From: Chitinophaga niabensis
GTDB lineage: Bacteria > Bacteroidota > Bacteroidia > Chitinophagales > Chitinophagaceae
Direction of reading: 5' to 3'
Assembly: GCF_039545795.1 (NCBI RefSeq)
Contig: NZ_CP154260.1
Span: 6,577,001-6,641,000, forward strand
DNA: 64,000 bases
A program made the position numbers and the translations under genes. This document shows positions 15,767 to 25,042 of the stretch, piece after piece. Position 1 is the first letter of the stretch. Each line of letters begins with the position of its first letter. The notes under the pieces were generated by a model. The model ran no database searches, was not told the DNA's origin, and was given only the letters and a program-made list of their open reading frames with translations.

Positions 15767-18700
15767 ATGAAAAATCAAGATAATAAGGCTGGTGGCCTTA
15801 GATTCACCCGTCACTTTACCCAACAGGGTATCAGCCCCTATGATCAGTTCGAGTATGAATATCGCTCCTCTGTAATCCGCAACCCTGGCGGGGATGTGGT
15901 TTTTGAAATGAATAATGTAGAAGTTCCCAAGGGATGGTCGCAGATAGCTACAGACATTCTGGCTCAGAAATATTTCCGGAAAGCGGGTGTTCCCCAGGCG
16001 GATGGTTCCCTTGGCCGGGAAACCTCCGTGAAACAGGTGGTGCACAGAATGACCAATTGCTGGCGTGCCTGGGGGGAAAGATATGCTTATTTTGCCTCCC
16101 CGCAGGATGCTGCCATCTTTTATGAAGAGCTGGCCTATTGCATGCTCAACCAGGCTTGTGTACCTAATTCCCCGCAATGGTTCAACACCGGGCTGCATGA
16201 GAGTTATGGGATCAAAGGCAAACCCCAGGGGCACTATTTTGTAGACCCCCGTACCAATAAACTGGAAAGATCCACCTCAGCATATGAAAGACCCCAGCCC
16301 CATGCCTGCTTCATCCTCAGTGTGAGTGATGATCTCGTAAATGACGGGGGGATTATGGACCTCTGGGTAAGGGAAGCCCGTATTTTTAAATATGGCTCCG
16401 GCGTAGGTACCAATTTTTCCCATGTACGTGGCGATGGAGAGAAGCTAAGCGGTGGTGGTACTTCCAGCGGATTGATGAGCTTTCTTAAGATAGGGGACAG
16501 GGCCGCAGGCGCCATTAAATCAGGTGGCACCACCCGCAGGGCTGCAAAAATGGTCTGCCTGGACCTCGATCATCCCGAGATCCTGGAATTCGTGAACTGG
16601 AAGGTGGAAGAAGAAAAGAAAGTAGCGGCCCTCATTGCGGCAGGCTATTCTTCTGATTATGAGGGAGATGCGTATAAAACGGTTTCCGGCCAGAACTCCA
16701 ACAACTCCGTGAGGATCCCCAATAGCTTTTTCCATGCACTGGAAGCAGATGCAGATTGGGAATTAAAGGCCCGCATGAATGGTAAAACCGTTAAAACAGT
16801 AAAAGCGGCGGACCTCTGGAACCAGATTGCTTATGCCGCCTGGCGTTGTGCAGATCCGGGAACACAATATGATACCACCATCAATGAATGGCATACCTGT
16901 CCGGAAGGTGGTCGCATCAATGCTTCCAATCCCTGCTCGGAATACATGTTCCTGGACAATACAGCCTGTAACCTGGCCTCTGTGAACCTGCGCCGTTTCT
17001 TTGATGAAGCCAGCAACCAGTTTGATGTGCCGGGTTTTGAATACACCGTGCGGCTGTGGACTGTTGTACTGGAGATCTCTGTATTAATGGCACAATTCCC
17101 TTCCAAAGAAGTGGCCCAGCTCAGTTATGAGTACAGAACACTCGGGCTGGGATATGCTAACCTGGGTTCCATGCTCATGGTAAGCGGCATAGCATATGAT
17201 AGTGAAGAAGCCCGCGGAATTGCCGGAGCTATTACAGCCATCATGACCGGCGTATCTTATAAAACTTCAGCGGAAATGGCCAGTCACCTGGGCGCTTTCC
17301 CAAAATATGAAGAGAATAAAACAGAAATGCTGCGCGTGATGCGTAACCACCGGGCAGCAGCATACGATGCGGCAGATGCTTACGAAGGGCTGGAGATCAA
17401 ACCATTAGGGATCAATGCAAAATATTGTCCTGATACCTTACTGAAGGCTGCTACAAAAGCCTGGGATGATGCCGTGCAGTTAGGTGAAAAATATGGTTAC
17501 CGCAATGCACAATCCACCGTGATTGCGCCAACCGGCACAATAGGGCTGGTAATGGATTGCGATACAACCGGCGTGGAGCCTGATTTTGCACTCGTTAAGT
17601 TTAAAAAGTTATCCGGTGGTGGTTACTTCAAGATCATCAATCAATCTATTCCTACCGCATTACGCAACCTCCGGTATAAAGAGCATGAGATCAAAGCCAT
17701 TGTGGATTATGCAAAGGGCACAGGCAGTTTTGCCGGAGCGCCTTACATCAACCCGCAAACACTGAGCGAGAAAGGATTTATTGCAGAGGAGATCCGGAAG
17801 CTGGATGCGGCGGTGACCTCCTCATTTGATGTGGCCTTTGTGTTCAACGTATATACACTGGGTGAAGAATGCCTGCAAAGACTTGGTTTCACGCCGGAGC
17901 AATTCTATAACATGGAATTCAGCCTGTTGCATGAACTAGGCTTCACAGATGAGCAGATTGAAGCGGCCAATGATTATGTATGTGGCACTATGACGGTAGA
18001 AGGAGCGCCTTATCTGAAAGAAGCGGACCTTCCTGTTTTTGACTGCGCTAATAAATGCGGCAAAAAAGGAGAGCGTTATATACATCCACATGGCCACATC
18101 CGTATGATGGCAGCTACACAACCATTTATTTCAGGCGCTATTTCCAAAACCATCAACCTGCCCAATGAGGCAACGGTAGAAGAGATTGCAGATGCTTATA
18201 AACTCAGCTGGGAGTTAGGCCTCAAAGCCTGCGCTTTATACAGGGACGGATCTAAACTGAGCCAGCCACTCAATACAAAAGGAGATAAGCGGAAGAAATC
18301 AGCAGAAGCAACGGAAACCTCAGCAGAAGGTGGCGGGCAGATCATAGATATGGATCAGCTCACGATCGATGAATTGCTGGAGGAATTGAATAAGCGGATG
18401 ATCGCTAGTTCGGATACCTCACTGAAACGTGCATTATCCAGGATCGTGGAAAGAAAAACCTTACCTGCCAAACGCCGCGGATTTACGCAGAAAGCAAAGG
18501 TAGGAGGCCAACCTATTTTCCTGCGCACAGGCGAATACAACGATGGAACATTGGGAGAGATCTTCATTGATCTGGCAAAAGAAGGATCTACCTTACGCAG
18601 CCTGATGAACTGCTTTGCGATTGCAGTATCTGTTGGTTTGCAGTATGGAGTGCCGCTGGAAGAGTTTGTAGATAAGTTCGTGTTTACCCGCTTTGAGCCT

Positions 18701-19090
18701 GCTGGTATGGTAGATCATCCAAACATCCGCTCTTCCACTTCATTGATCGATTATATTTTCAGAGTGCTTGGTTATGAATACTTAGGCCGAACTGATCTTG
18801 TACATATACTCGATGCACCAGGTAATACAGGAGAAGATGATTGGGATGAACCCGTCGTTAAACCTGAATTATCCAATATGAGGATTGTTGGTGCAGCAAG
18901 TAATCCCTCCGGACAGAAATCTCCGAAAGCTCAGCCTGTAGCAGCTGCGAGCGGAGAGAACAGCACACAGGAATACATGCGTAGCATGCAAAGTGATGCA
19001 CCTGCCTGCAGCACATGTGGTCACATCACGGTGCGTTCAGGAACTTGTTACAAATGCCTGAATTGTGGGAACAGCATGGGTTGCAGCTGA
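15767..19090 (+). CDS. nrdJ: adenosylcobalamin-dependent (class II) ribonucleotide reductase
   Basis: B12-dependent ribonucleoside-diphosphate reductase of 1107 aa that makes deoxyribonucleotides without oxygen or a second radical subunit. Visible features: NSPQWFNTG, the active-site [16 protein letters not shown] with the radical cysteine, [20 protein letters not shown], and a C-terminal zinc-ribbon tail with four CxxC-type cysteines (CSTCGH...CYKCLNCG) ending in MGCS, probably the redox-active tail. The start at [10 protein letters not shown] was chosen. The requirement for B12 fits the cobalamin riboswitch elsewhere in the window. No other RNR class is present here. Confidence 0.95.
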   Translation: MKNQDNKAGGLRFTRHFTQQGISPYDQFEYEYRSSVIRNPGGDVVFEMNNVEVPKGWSQIATDILAQKYFRKAGVPQADGSLGRETSVKQVVHRMTNCWRAWGERYAYFASPQDAAIFYEELAYCMLNQACVPNSPQWFNTGLHESYGIKGKPQGHYFVDPRTNKLERSTSAYERPQPHACFILSVSDDLVNDGGIMDLWVREARIFKYGSGVGTNFSHVRGDGEKLSGGGTSSGLMSFLKIGDRAAGAIKSGGTTRRAAKMVCLDLDHPEILEFVNWKVEEEKKVAALIAAGYSSDYEGDAYKTVSGQNSNNSVRIPNSFFHALEADADWELKARMNGKTVKTVKAADLWNQIAYAAWRCADPGTQYDTTINEWHTCPEGGRINASNPCSEYMFLDNTACNLASVNLRRFFDEASNQFDVPGFEYTVRLWTVVLEISVLMAQFPSKEVAQLSYEYRTLGLGYANLGSMLMVSGIAYDSEEARGIAGAITAIMTGVSYKTSAEMASHLGAFPKYEENKTEMLRVMRNHRAAAYDAADAYEGLEIKPLGINAKYCPDTLLKAATKAWDDAVQLGEKYGYRNAQSTVIAPTGTIGLVMDCDTTGVEPDFALVKFKKLSGGGYFKIINQSIPTALRNLRYKEHEIKAIVDYAKGTGSFAGAPYINPQTLSEKGFIAEEIRKLDAAVTSSFDVAFVFNVYTLGEECLQRLGFTPEQFYNMEFSLLHELGFTDEQIEAANDYVCGTMTVEGAPYLKEADLPVFDCANKCGKKGERYIHPHGHIRMMAATQPFISGAISKTINLPNEATVEEIADAYKLSWELGLKACALYRDGSKLSQPLNTKGDKRKKSAEATETSAEGGGQIIDMDQLTIDELLEELNKRMIASSDTSLKRALSRIVERKTLPAKRRGFTQKAKVGGQPIFLRTGEYNDGTLGEIFIDLAKEGSTLRSLMNCFAIAVSVGLQYGVPLEEFVDKFVFTRFEPAGMVDHPNIRSSTSLIDYIFRVLGYEYLGRTDLVHILDAPGNTGEDDWDEPVVKPELSNMRIVGAASNPSGQKSPKAQPVAAASGENSTQEYMRSMQSDAPACSTCGHITVRSGTCYKCLNCGNSMGCS

Positions 19091-20030
19091 TCTGTTCATG
19101 CAATTGTGCAGGCAATTGTTTAGGAATGTTTAACAAGCATGGCAAAAAAAGTATTTTGATAGTACCCTTCGAAAGTGGCTTTGGTGTTGGGTTTGTGTGG
19201 ATTGTACGCAGCAAATCGTTTGTTAATTATTTGTTATTCGAAGGTAAAAATTTCAAATAAAGTTAACATAGATATACCTTTGTATACAAATAGGGTTTTC
19301 ATAGGATAGTAACAAATTGAGGGCACTTTTCTAAGTGCCCTTTTTCTTTTCCCCCTTTCCCACAAAGGGTTTCAGCCGAAGCCATTCTCACCTGACTTTT
19401 ACGAAGAATTTGCAAAAAATAACACACTCACTGCAAAAAAGATGCATGAATTAGTATGCAAAGCATATCAATTGTGAAGCTGGTAATAAATGTATACTTA
19501 AATGGAAGAGAAAGTAAGGAGCGCTGAAACATGCTCCAGGAAAGGGATTGCGCCTTAGAGGGTAGCTTATCAATACTGCTTAAAAAGCATTGTGAAATGG
19601 TTTCAACAGATCTGCATCTTCACAATTGAAATAAGATGAAAGATGCAATTGATAACATCTTGTAGTAGTAAAATAGAATGCGTTTGGAAAATTCTACCCG
19701 AACCACAAAGATTTATCCCGATACTACTACGTGATCATGTAGCATCTTTTGCAAAGATAGGATCATCCAAATAGTTGAAATGTTAACAGCAGTTTCCCAT
19801 TTGTTAAATATGCCATACTAAGTGCCAGTTTGGGCAAAAAAGCGCCTTATTTGTTAACAAACTCCTCCTCCGGACTGAACCTTGCAAAACCGATTTTGCC
19901 TCTTGGGTAGCTTTTACATTCGATTTCCTTCAAAAAAGTGGCTTTTATTTTATTTATTTTCATTTTCCGCCACTTATTTTAACAATTTTGAATATTAGAA
20001 AAGAGTTTTTCCTATTTATTCAAATTATTT
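19091..20030. other. long AT-rich intergenic region after nrdJ
   Basis: Nearly one kilobase without a convincing gene. A TACCTTTG box (19275-19282) resembling a Bacteroidota -7 element is followed by a strong terminator at 19321, so a ~55-nt transcript is possible, or the terminator simply ends nrdJ. The stretch from 19350 to 20030 shows no coding pattern or clear repeat to me. Confidence 0.4.
19321..19345 (+). terminator. Rho-independent terminator downstream of nrdJ
   Basis: A perfect 8-bp stem (GGGCACTT and AAGTGCCC) with a TTCT loop is followed by TTTTTCTTTT. It lies 230 bp after the nrdJ stop. Confidence 0.85.
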
Positions 20031-20160
20031 TATATTTGTTAAAGTATTAATTTTTATATGGTTACTGTCCTATGAAAAACCAAATATTCCTACACCGCGA
20101 GAATCTTCTTGCAAAGTAAATGACTCTCGAAAGCAATGGATTCATCCATTGCTTTTGTTT
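20031..20160 (+). ncRNA. candidate short transcript with promoter box and terminator
   Basis: A perfect -7 box TATATTTG (20031-20038) would start transcription near 20045, and a strong terminator (AAGCAATGGA, TTCA, TCCATTGCTT, then TTGTTTTT; 20131-20160) would end it after about 115 nt. Inside are a 15-codon reading frame beginning at 20072 (MKNQIFLHRENLLAK) and a CGAGA/TCTCG pairing. It could be a small RNA or a leader-peptide message. No matching -33 box is clear. Confidence 0.4.
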
Positions 20161-20223
20161 TTCTTACCGGTGTGCGGGAATGATGTGGTTTACCCAAAGA
20201 ATCAAAAACCTAACTAAAGGCCT

Positions 20224-20970
20224 TCAGACAGGAAGCAGATCGCAGAAATAGAAACGGGTGTCCCAATCAGTCGTTTCTTGTTGAAAACAGTTTTCACCAT
20301 CATCTTTATAGCAATTACCTTCCCCATTACGAACAGGGGAGTACACTCTTTCTACCGTTTCACCTACTGTAAAAGCCACAGGTGTAGAAAAGAGGGGGCC
20401 GTCAAACACAAAGCTGTGGAACTCGCCGTTCTCTCCGCAAGGATCAACCTCTGCAGGGAGATCGGCGAGGAAGGCTTCATCAATGATCCTGCCCGCAAAA
20501 GAAGCCGGAAGATATTTGGCATTCACGCAAACAATAATGGCTTTAAAGCCCGCTGCAATGAAATCTTTTACCAGTTGGGTACTGTCTTTTTTCCAAAGCG
20601 GGAACACTCCTTCCATGCCAATCTGCGCCAGTTGCGTTTCCCGGTAAGTACGCAGATCCTCCAGGAAAATATCCCCGAAAACAGCATGACTGATCCCTTC
20701 TGCCTGTAATTCAGCCAGTTGTGTGCTCATTATCCGGTTATAATCTTCCATGGAAGCATTTTCAGGCAAATAGGCCTTTTTAAGGGGAATGCCCGTCTGG
20801 CGAGCTTGTTCGTCCAGCAGCACCTCTCTCACTCCATGCATGGAAACACGTTGGAAAGTTTCACTGAGTGTGGTGAAGAGATACCGGATGCGGTAATCGG
20901 GCTGTTGTTGCAATTGCCAGAGGGCGAAAGAAGCATCTTTTCCGCCACTCCAATTAATATATGCATTCAT
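20224..20970 (-). CDS. DUF71/Dph6-like ATP-binding protein
   Basis: PP-loop ATPase of 248 aa related to diphthine-ammonia ligase. The N-terminal PP-loop is NWSGGKDASFAL (about residues 6-17), and the family signature VDPCGENGEFHSFVFDGPLF is near residue 175. Bacterial members lack diphthamide as a substrate, so the role is open; they belong to the adenine nucleotide alpha hydrolase superfamily. It stands alone on the minus strand after the long intergenic region. Confidence 0.85.
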   Translation of the reverse strand: MNAYINWSGGKDASFALWQLQQQPDYRIRYLFTTLSETFQRVSMHGVREVLLDEQARQTGIPLKKAYLPENASMEDYNRIMSTQLAELQAEGISHAVFGDIFLEDLRTYRETQLAQIGMEGVFPLWKKDSTQLVKDFIAAGFKAIIVCVNAKYLPASFAGRIIDEAFLADLPAEVDPCGENGEFHSFVFDGPLFSTPVAFTVGETVERVYSPVRNGEGNCYKDDGENCFQQETTDWDTRFYFCDLLPV

Positions 20971-21242
20971 GTACTGTAAAATTATTCAAAATCCTGCTTA
21001 CCGGCTACGTAATATATATAAGGGAACCTGCGTTTTAGGGGCTGATCCCCTGGCCAGCGGATATATTTTAAAAAAGATGGGGCCGGTTTGCAACTTTTTA
21101 TCCCATGGGTCGTCTTTTATTTGTACTCCGAGGCTGTTTATACCGTGAAAACCGCAGTTTGTCCCGTAGAAGTGCGTATTTAGCCCCCGGGGAGTATTTT
21201 ATGTTATTTATTTAGTATTTTTAGGTCATTAAAAATTACCTT

Positions 21243-21737
21243 ATGAAACAGCTGTTGTTTTTGCTGGTGCTGGGAACAGTAACTGCCACTGCAGCGTTCG
21301 CCCATCCTGGCGATAAGAATGACAATAACGGCGAGAAAACCGACAAAGGTGCAAAAGCCAAAACTACCACCAATACAAACAGATTGGAAGAGTTCATATG
21401 GACCCTGCCCCAGTCTTCCAAAGTAGAAAAGGTAGATGATACTGAAATGCAAAAAGCCATGGTAGACCTCTACAAATGGTATTTGCAAAATGAAACCCGC
21501 GTAAATAACAGCTCCTCCATAAAAGGCGATAATATAGACGCGCCGGTAGCTCCTTTCAAGGTTGATCCCAAAGTCTTGCAGCAGTACCTGAAATTCATCA
21601 AAAAGAATTTCCCCGGTCTGAATGAAGAAGACCTGACAGACAAGCGCATGACCACTTCCGCCGTAAATCGGAAGAATGCACCCGTTTCCACTTGCGATGA
21701 TTTAGATGCACCAATGTCTTTGACTGCATCAAAATAA
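21243..21737 (+). CDS. hypothetical secreted protein
   Basis: Protein of 164 aa with a Sec signal peptide (MKQLLFLLVLGTVTATAAFA) and a very hydrophilic, low-complexity linker rich in K, D, N and T (residues 22-47). A helical region with MVDLYKWYLQNETRV and LQQYLKFIKKNFPGL follows. The YKWYL element recalls DUF3828-type proteins, but only weakly. Its function is unknown. The YcxB-like gene starts 17 bp downstream. Confidence 0.7.
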   Translation: MKQLLFLLVLGTVTATAAFAHPGDKNDNNGEKTDKGAKAKTTTNTNRLEEFIWTLPQSSKVEKVDDTEMQKAMVDLYKWYLQNETRVNNSSSIKGDNIDAPVAPFKVDPKVLQQYLKFIKKNFPGLNEEDLTDKRMTTSAVNRKNAPVSTCDDLDAPMSLTASK

Positions 21738-21754
21738 TTTCGTAAGTTCGATGA

Positions 21755-22255
21755 ATGCATTTCCTTCAGTTTACGTACAATAGGGAAGAGGTTATAAATG
21801 CATTACGCTTCCACTTTCTCCGGCGTGGCGAGATAAAAGTATTTCGTAACACTCTTATTATTTTATTGGTGGCCACAGTAACAGGATACCTGTTTCATGT
21901 GGTGAACTTTAATGCACTCCTGGGTATTTCTGCCATGATGGTGATCCTGGGATGGGCATTCTGGTATTTGTTACCCGTATCTACCTATAATAAAGCCGCT
22001 ACTTTTAAGGACAGTATCCGTTTGCGTTATAATGAAGAAGGCATGGCCATTTCTACCGGCCCGGGGGAAAGATCATTGTCCTGGAAGAATTTCTCCCAGA
22101 TCGTGGAAACAAATTCTTTTTTCTTTCTGTACAGGGATAAGCGCAGTTTTTTTCTCATTCCTACCAGCGCTTTTGAAAGTGAGGATGCCAAAGATAATTT
22201 CAGCCGCCTGATGCAGGCCATCTTCAAAGATTACAGTCGTTTGAACATCTCATAA
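21755..22255 (+). CDS. YcxB-like membrane protein
   Basis: Protein of 166 aa with two adjacent transmembrane segments (about residues 32-50 and 53-73), then a soluble domain of about 90 residues with SLSWKNFSQIVETNSFFFLY and FFLIPTSAF, the pattern of the YcxB-like C-terminal domain. The function of this family is unknown. Its 3' end overlaps that of the convergent GNAT gene by 25 bp. Confidence 0.8.
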   Translation: MHFLQFTYNREEVINALRFHFLRRGEIKVFRNTLIILLVATVTGYLFHVVNFNALLGISAMMVILGWAFWYLLPVSTYNKAATFKDSIRLRYNEEGMAISTGPGERSLSWKNFSQIVETNSFFFLYRDKRSFFLIPTSAFESEDAKDNFSRLMQAIFKDYSRLNIS

Positions 22256-22662
22256 TGGGCAATGCCCACTTCTTCAAATTCTTCTCCCCGCACATCATAT
22301 CCGTTTTTACGATAAAAAGGCGCTGCCTCTTCGCGCGCATGCATCATTAATTCCCGGAAACCGTTCTCCAAAGCATATACTTCCGCAAACCGCAGGATCT
22401 TGCTGCCCGTGCCTTTACCCTGTAGATGATCATCCACAGCCATCTGGCGCAATTGCACCGTTGTTTCATTCACAGGGGTCAGAATGCAGCAGGCCAGCAG
22501 TTTTTCCTCTTCGAAGCCGCCTATGAGCACATCGGAGATCTCCTGTTGCAGGTATTCGTCAGAAAAAGTGAGGCCCAGCGGTGCTCTGAGTATCTTATCA
22601 CGCAGTGATACCATGGCCTGGTAATCACAGCTGCCGTATTCAATAAGTCGTATATCAAACAT
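22231..22662 (-). CDS. GNAT family N-acetyltransferase
   Basis: Single-domain acetyl-CoA-dependent acetyltransferase of 143 aa. The acetyl-CoA-binding motif A is seen as VQLRQMAVDDHLQGKGTGSKIL (about residues 69-90; Q/RxxGxG/A type), followed by motif B in the segment around FYRKNGYDV. The family opening and length resemble ElaA-like enzymes. Substrate unknown. Ten bases separate it from the upstream PRPP-synthetase paralogue, suggesting cotranscription. Confidence 0.88.
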   Translation of the reverse strand: MFDIRLIEYGSCDYQAMVSLRDKILRAPLGLTFSDEYLQQEISDVLIGGFEEEKLLACCILTPVNETTVQLRQMAVDDHLQGKGTGSKILRFAEVYALENGFRELMMHAREEAAPFYRKNGYDVRGEEFEEVGIAHYEMFKRL

Positions 22663-22671
22663 GGAACAAAA

Positions 22672-23601
22672 TTATTGCGGAATGCTCAGAAAATAATCAA
22701 GGATCAGCGGGGCCACAGATTGTACGCGTAAAAGCGGGTCTGTTATTTGCAGGGCATTAGGGTGGGTATCTGTGCAGATCACCTTTTGAACAAGACCACT
22801 GTCGCGGATCTTCTCAAATCCATTGCCCGCAAAGATGCCATGGGTAGTGATTACGGCAATTTCCCGGGCACCGGCTTCTTTGTAAGCACGGGCAGCCTGG
22901 ATCAGGGAACCGCCGGTGCGGATCATATCATCATAGATGATCACCAGCTGGCCCTCCACATTAGCGCTGATGCCGGTAATATGCGTTTCTTCGCCTGAAA
23001 TACGGCGTTTGAAGACAAAAGCTGCAGTCACCTGGAGGTCATTCGCGAGGGATTCTACCCATTTTGCCCGGCCTGCATCTGTGCTGGCCAGCACAAAAGG
23101 TTTACCTTGCGCAAGTTCCAGGGCAGCTTCCCGCACCAGCAGTTTGCCATACAGGTGTACCGGGCGGACATTACTTTCAAAGTAATAAGAGATGCCATCC
23201 ACATGGAGGTCTATCATTATTACCCGGGTATTGAGGGTGGTGGGTAAAGCTGAAAAAAGAATAGCACGGTTCTTGGCCTTTACAATTTCCCCGTGCTGTA
23301 CGGCACGTTCCATGGTGGAATAGCCGAAGTAAGGGATCACGAGGTTCAGGCAGGTAGCGCCTGTTTGGATACAACCGTTGGCAATGTCGAAGAGTTCGAG
23401 GGTTTCTTTATCATCAATGGTCCCTCCAATGAGCACTACTTCTTTCCCGCTAACGTTGCTGGTTATACGATGGTAATGCTCCCCGTCCGGGAAATCCCGG
23501 ATAATGATATGACCATCTTCCCAGTCTGCCGGGGCGATCGCTAAAATGCGTGCTTTCAGATATTGGTAACGTTGTGTGGCAAATAAGATCTTTTTCGGCA
23601 T
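22672..23601 (-). CDS. ribose-phosphate pyrophosphokinase paralogue
   Basis: PRPP synthetase family protein of 309 aa. It keeps FPDGE (about residues 36-40), IPYFGY, DLHVDGISYYF, the catalytic KRR loop (FKRRISGEETH) and the PRPP-binding loop IIYDDMIRTGGSL. Several sites differ from housekeeping Prs: STMERA replaces the usual ARQDR-type segment after PYFGY, and RTGG replaces DTAG in the PRPP loop. It is therefore probably a second, divergent copy with a changed role or regulation, cotranscribed with a GNAT gene. Enzyme activity is likely but not certain. Confidence 0.85.
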   Translation of the reverse strand: MPKKILFATQRYQYLKARILAIAPADWEDGHIIIRDFPDGEHYHRITSNVSGKEVVLIGGTIDDKETLELFDIANGCIQTGATCLNLVIPYFGYSTMERAVQHGEIVKAKNRAILFSALPTTLNTRVIMIDLHVDGISYYFESNVRPVHLYGKLLVREAALELAQGKPFVLASTDAGRAKWVESLANDLQVTAAFVFKRRISGEETHITGISANVEGQLVIIYDDMIRTGGSLIQAARAYKEAGAREIAVITTHGIFAGNGFEKIRDSGLVQKVICTDTHPNALQITDPLLRVQSVAPLILDYFLSIPQ

Positions 23602-23719
23602 GGCACAATATTCGGATGATTATGACCGAATTTATGCAAATCCAACGGCAATAGGGAAGGGATTAAGCATATTTTTAACGTTTCATTTGAGCTTGGAACG
23701 CTAAATTTGAAATATTAGT

Positions 23720-24469
23720 ATGAAGTATTTTCTATTCAGATACGCTGTTGCACTCTTAATTTTTATAGTGCCCGCTTTGCAGGAAGCGGCGGCGCAGGTG
23801 CGGTTAACCGGAATGGTTACGGATGGTGATACCCGTGTGGGACTGCCTTCTGTGAGTATCTGGAATAAAAGGGCAAGGATAGGTACGGTGAGTAATGAAA
23901 CCGGCCGTTATTATATAGAAGCCCTTCCGGGAGATACTATCGAGTTTTCCATGCTGAGTTATGTAAGAACATCTATCATTGCAACCGGCATTTCCTCTAC
24001 CCAGAATGTTGAACTGAAACGCCAGATCTTTGGATTGCAGGGGGTGAATGTGCGTGGCCGGATCTATAAAAGGGATTCCCTGGCCATCCGGGATGAATAT
24101 GAGAAATACTTCGGATATAAAAGGCCCGGCGCGCTGGACGTTCTCAAAACATTGCCTTCTAATCCTATCACCGCATTGAGTTACCTGATTCCCAGCAAGG
24201 CCCGTAAACGGAAAGAGAAGTTCGGGGAGCAATTGCAATATTGGGAAGAAGAGAAACATATCGACTATCGCTATAATCCTGAACTCGTGGCCAGACTTAC
24301 CAAGCTGGAAAGCCCTGCGCTGGATTCCTTTATGCTCACGCACCGGCCCAGTTATGCATTCCTGCTCAATGCATCGGATTATGACCTGATGCTCTTCATC
24401 AAACAATCCTACGACAGGTATCTCCGGGAACAGGGATTGAAACCAAAGGATACATCCACACAACAATAA
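23720..24469 (+). CDS. CarboxypepD_reg-like domain secreted protein
   Basis: Exported protein of 249 aa: signal peptide to about residue 25 (ending AAAQ), then a carboxypeptidase regulatory-like beta-sandwich (about 27-95; VRLTGMVTDGDTRVGLPSVSIW, TGRYYIEALPGD). A charged helical C-terminal half with RKRKEKFGEQLQYWEEE follows. This architecture is common in Bacteroidota periplasmic proteins of unknown function. A TAAATTTG box at 23702-23709, just before the start, would give a very short leader. The downstream region holds the tandem repeat. Confidence 0.8.
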   Translation: MKYFLFRYAVALLIFIVPALQEAAAQVRLTGMVTDGDTRVGLPSVSIWNKRARIGTVSNETGRYYIEALPGDTIEFSMLSYVRTSIIATGISSTQNVELKRQIFGLQGVNVRGRIYKRDSLAIRDEYEKYFGYKRPGALDVLKTLPSNPITALSYLIPSKARKRKEKFGEQLQYWEEEKHIDYRYNPELVARLTKLESPALDSFMLTHRPSYAFLLNASDYDLMLFIKQSYDRYLREQGLKPKDTSTQQ

Positions 24470-24564
24470 TTTTTTTTGGATCAGCAATTGATCTTTAATC
24501 AGCCCCCGTTGTGTCACTCACTGCATCGGTTTGTTCGCTATTGAGCGGAGGTATGTTTTCTTTT

Positions 24565-24975
24565 GAAAAGAGAAAGGCTCTGTTCTCTTCTGCGCGGCAA
24601 GCTCTCAGTAAGAAAATCACTTTCTTCCTTCAAACGAAAGACTCCTTCATCCTCAAAAGAAAAAAAACTTCGTACTCTTCTGCGCGGCAAGCTCTCAGTA
24701 AGAAAATCACTTTCTTCCTTCAAACGAAAGACTCCTTCATCCTCAAAAGAAAAAAAAACTTCGTACTCTTCTGCGCGGCAAGCCCTCAGTAAAAAAGATC
24801 ACCTCCCTCTTCCCTCAAAGAAAACCTCCTTCACCCTCAAAAGAAAAAAAACTTCGTACTCTTCTGCGCGGCAAGCCCTCAGTAAAAAAGATCATCTCCC
24901 TCTTCCCTCAAAAAAAACCTCCTTCACCCTCAAAAGAAAAAAACTCCGCCCTCTTCTGCGCGGCAGGCTTTCTGC
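24565..24975. repeat. tandem repeat, about five copies of a 90-93 bp unit
   Basis: The core TCTTCTGCGCGGCAAGC recurs with starts of its TGCGCGG at 24591, 24681, 24772, 24865 and 24957 (spacings 90, 91, 93, 92). Each unit also has a CTCAGTAA block and a CTC-AAAAG-poly(A) block. Copies 1 and 2 are near identical over their length, and copies 3 and 4 form a second subtype. Length changes in the A tracts break any shared reading frame, so it is probably noncoding. It sits between two convergent genes. Confidence 0.85.
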
Positions 24976-24984
24976 AGATACTTC

Positions 24985-25020
24985 ATAAAAAGAAAAAAGG
25001 CCATTCCTCGCGGAACAGCC
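24985..25020 (-). terminator. terminator of the efflux operon
   Basis: On the minus strand a 9-bp stem (GGCTGTTCC and GGAATGGCC, two G-T pairs, GCGA loop) is followed by TTTTTTCTTTTT. It lies 22 bp after the TolC-family stop. Confidence 0.8.
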
Positions 25021-25042
25021 CTCTCTTTTAAGCAGGTATTCA

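Noticed and set aside
19015..19260. An 81-codon plus-strand frame overlapping the nrdJ end.
   Set aside because: It is a shadow of nrdJ in another frame, with a composition unlike the neighbouring genes.
22231..22255. Overlap of the YcxB-like and GNAT gene ends as a sign of a broken gene.
   Set aside because: Both proteins have complete family C-termini; a 25-bp tail-to-tail overlap is ordinary.
24511..24988. Two overlapping plus-strand reading frames across the tandem repeat, rich in Ser, Lys and Arg.
   Set aside because: The unit length varies (90, 91, 93, 92), so repeats are read in different frames; the openness follows from base composition, and no ribosome binding site or family match is seen.
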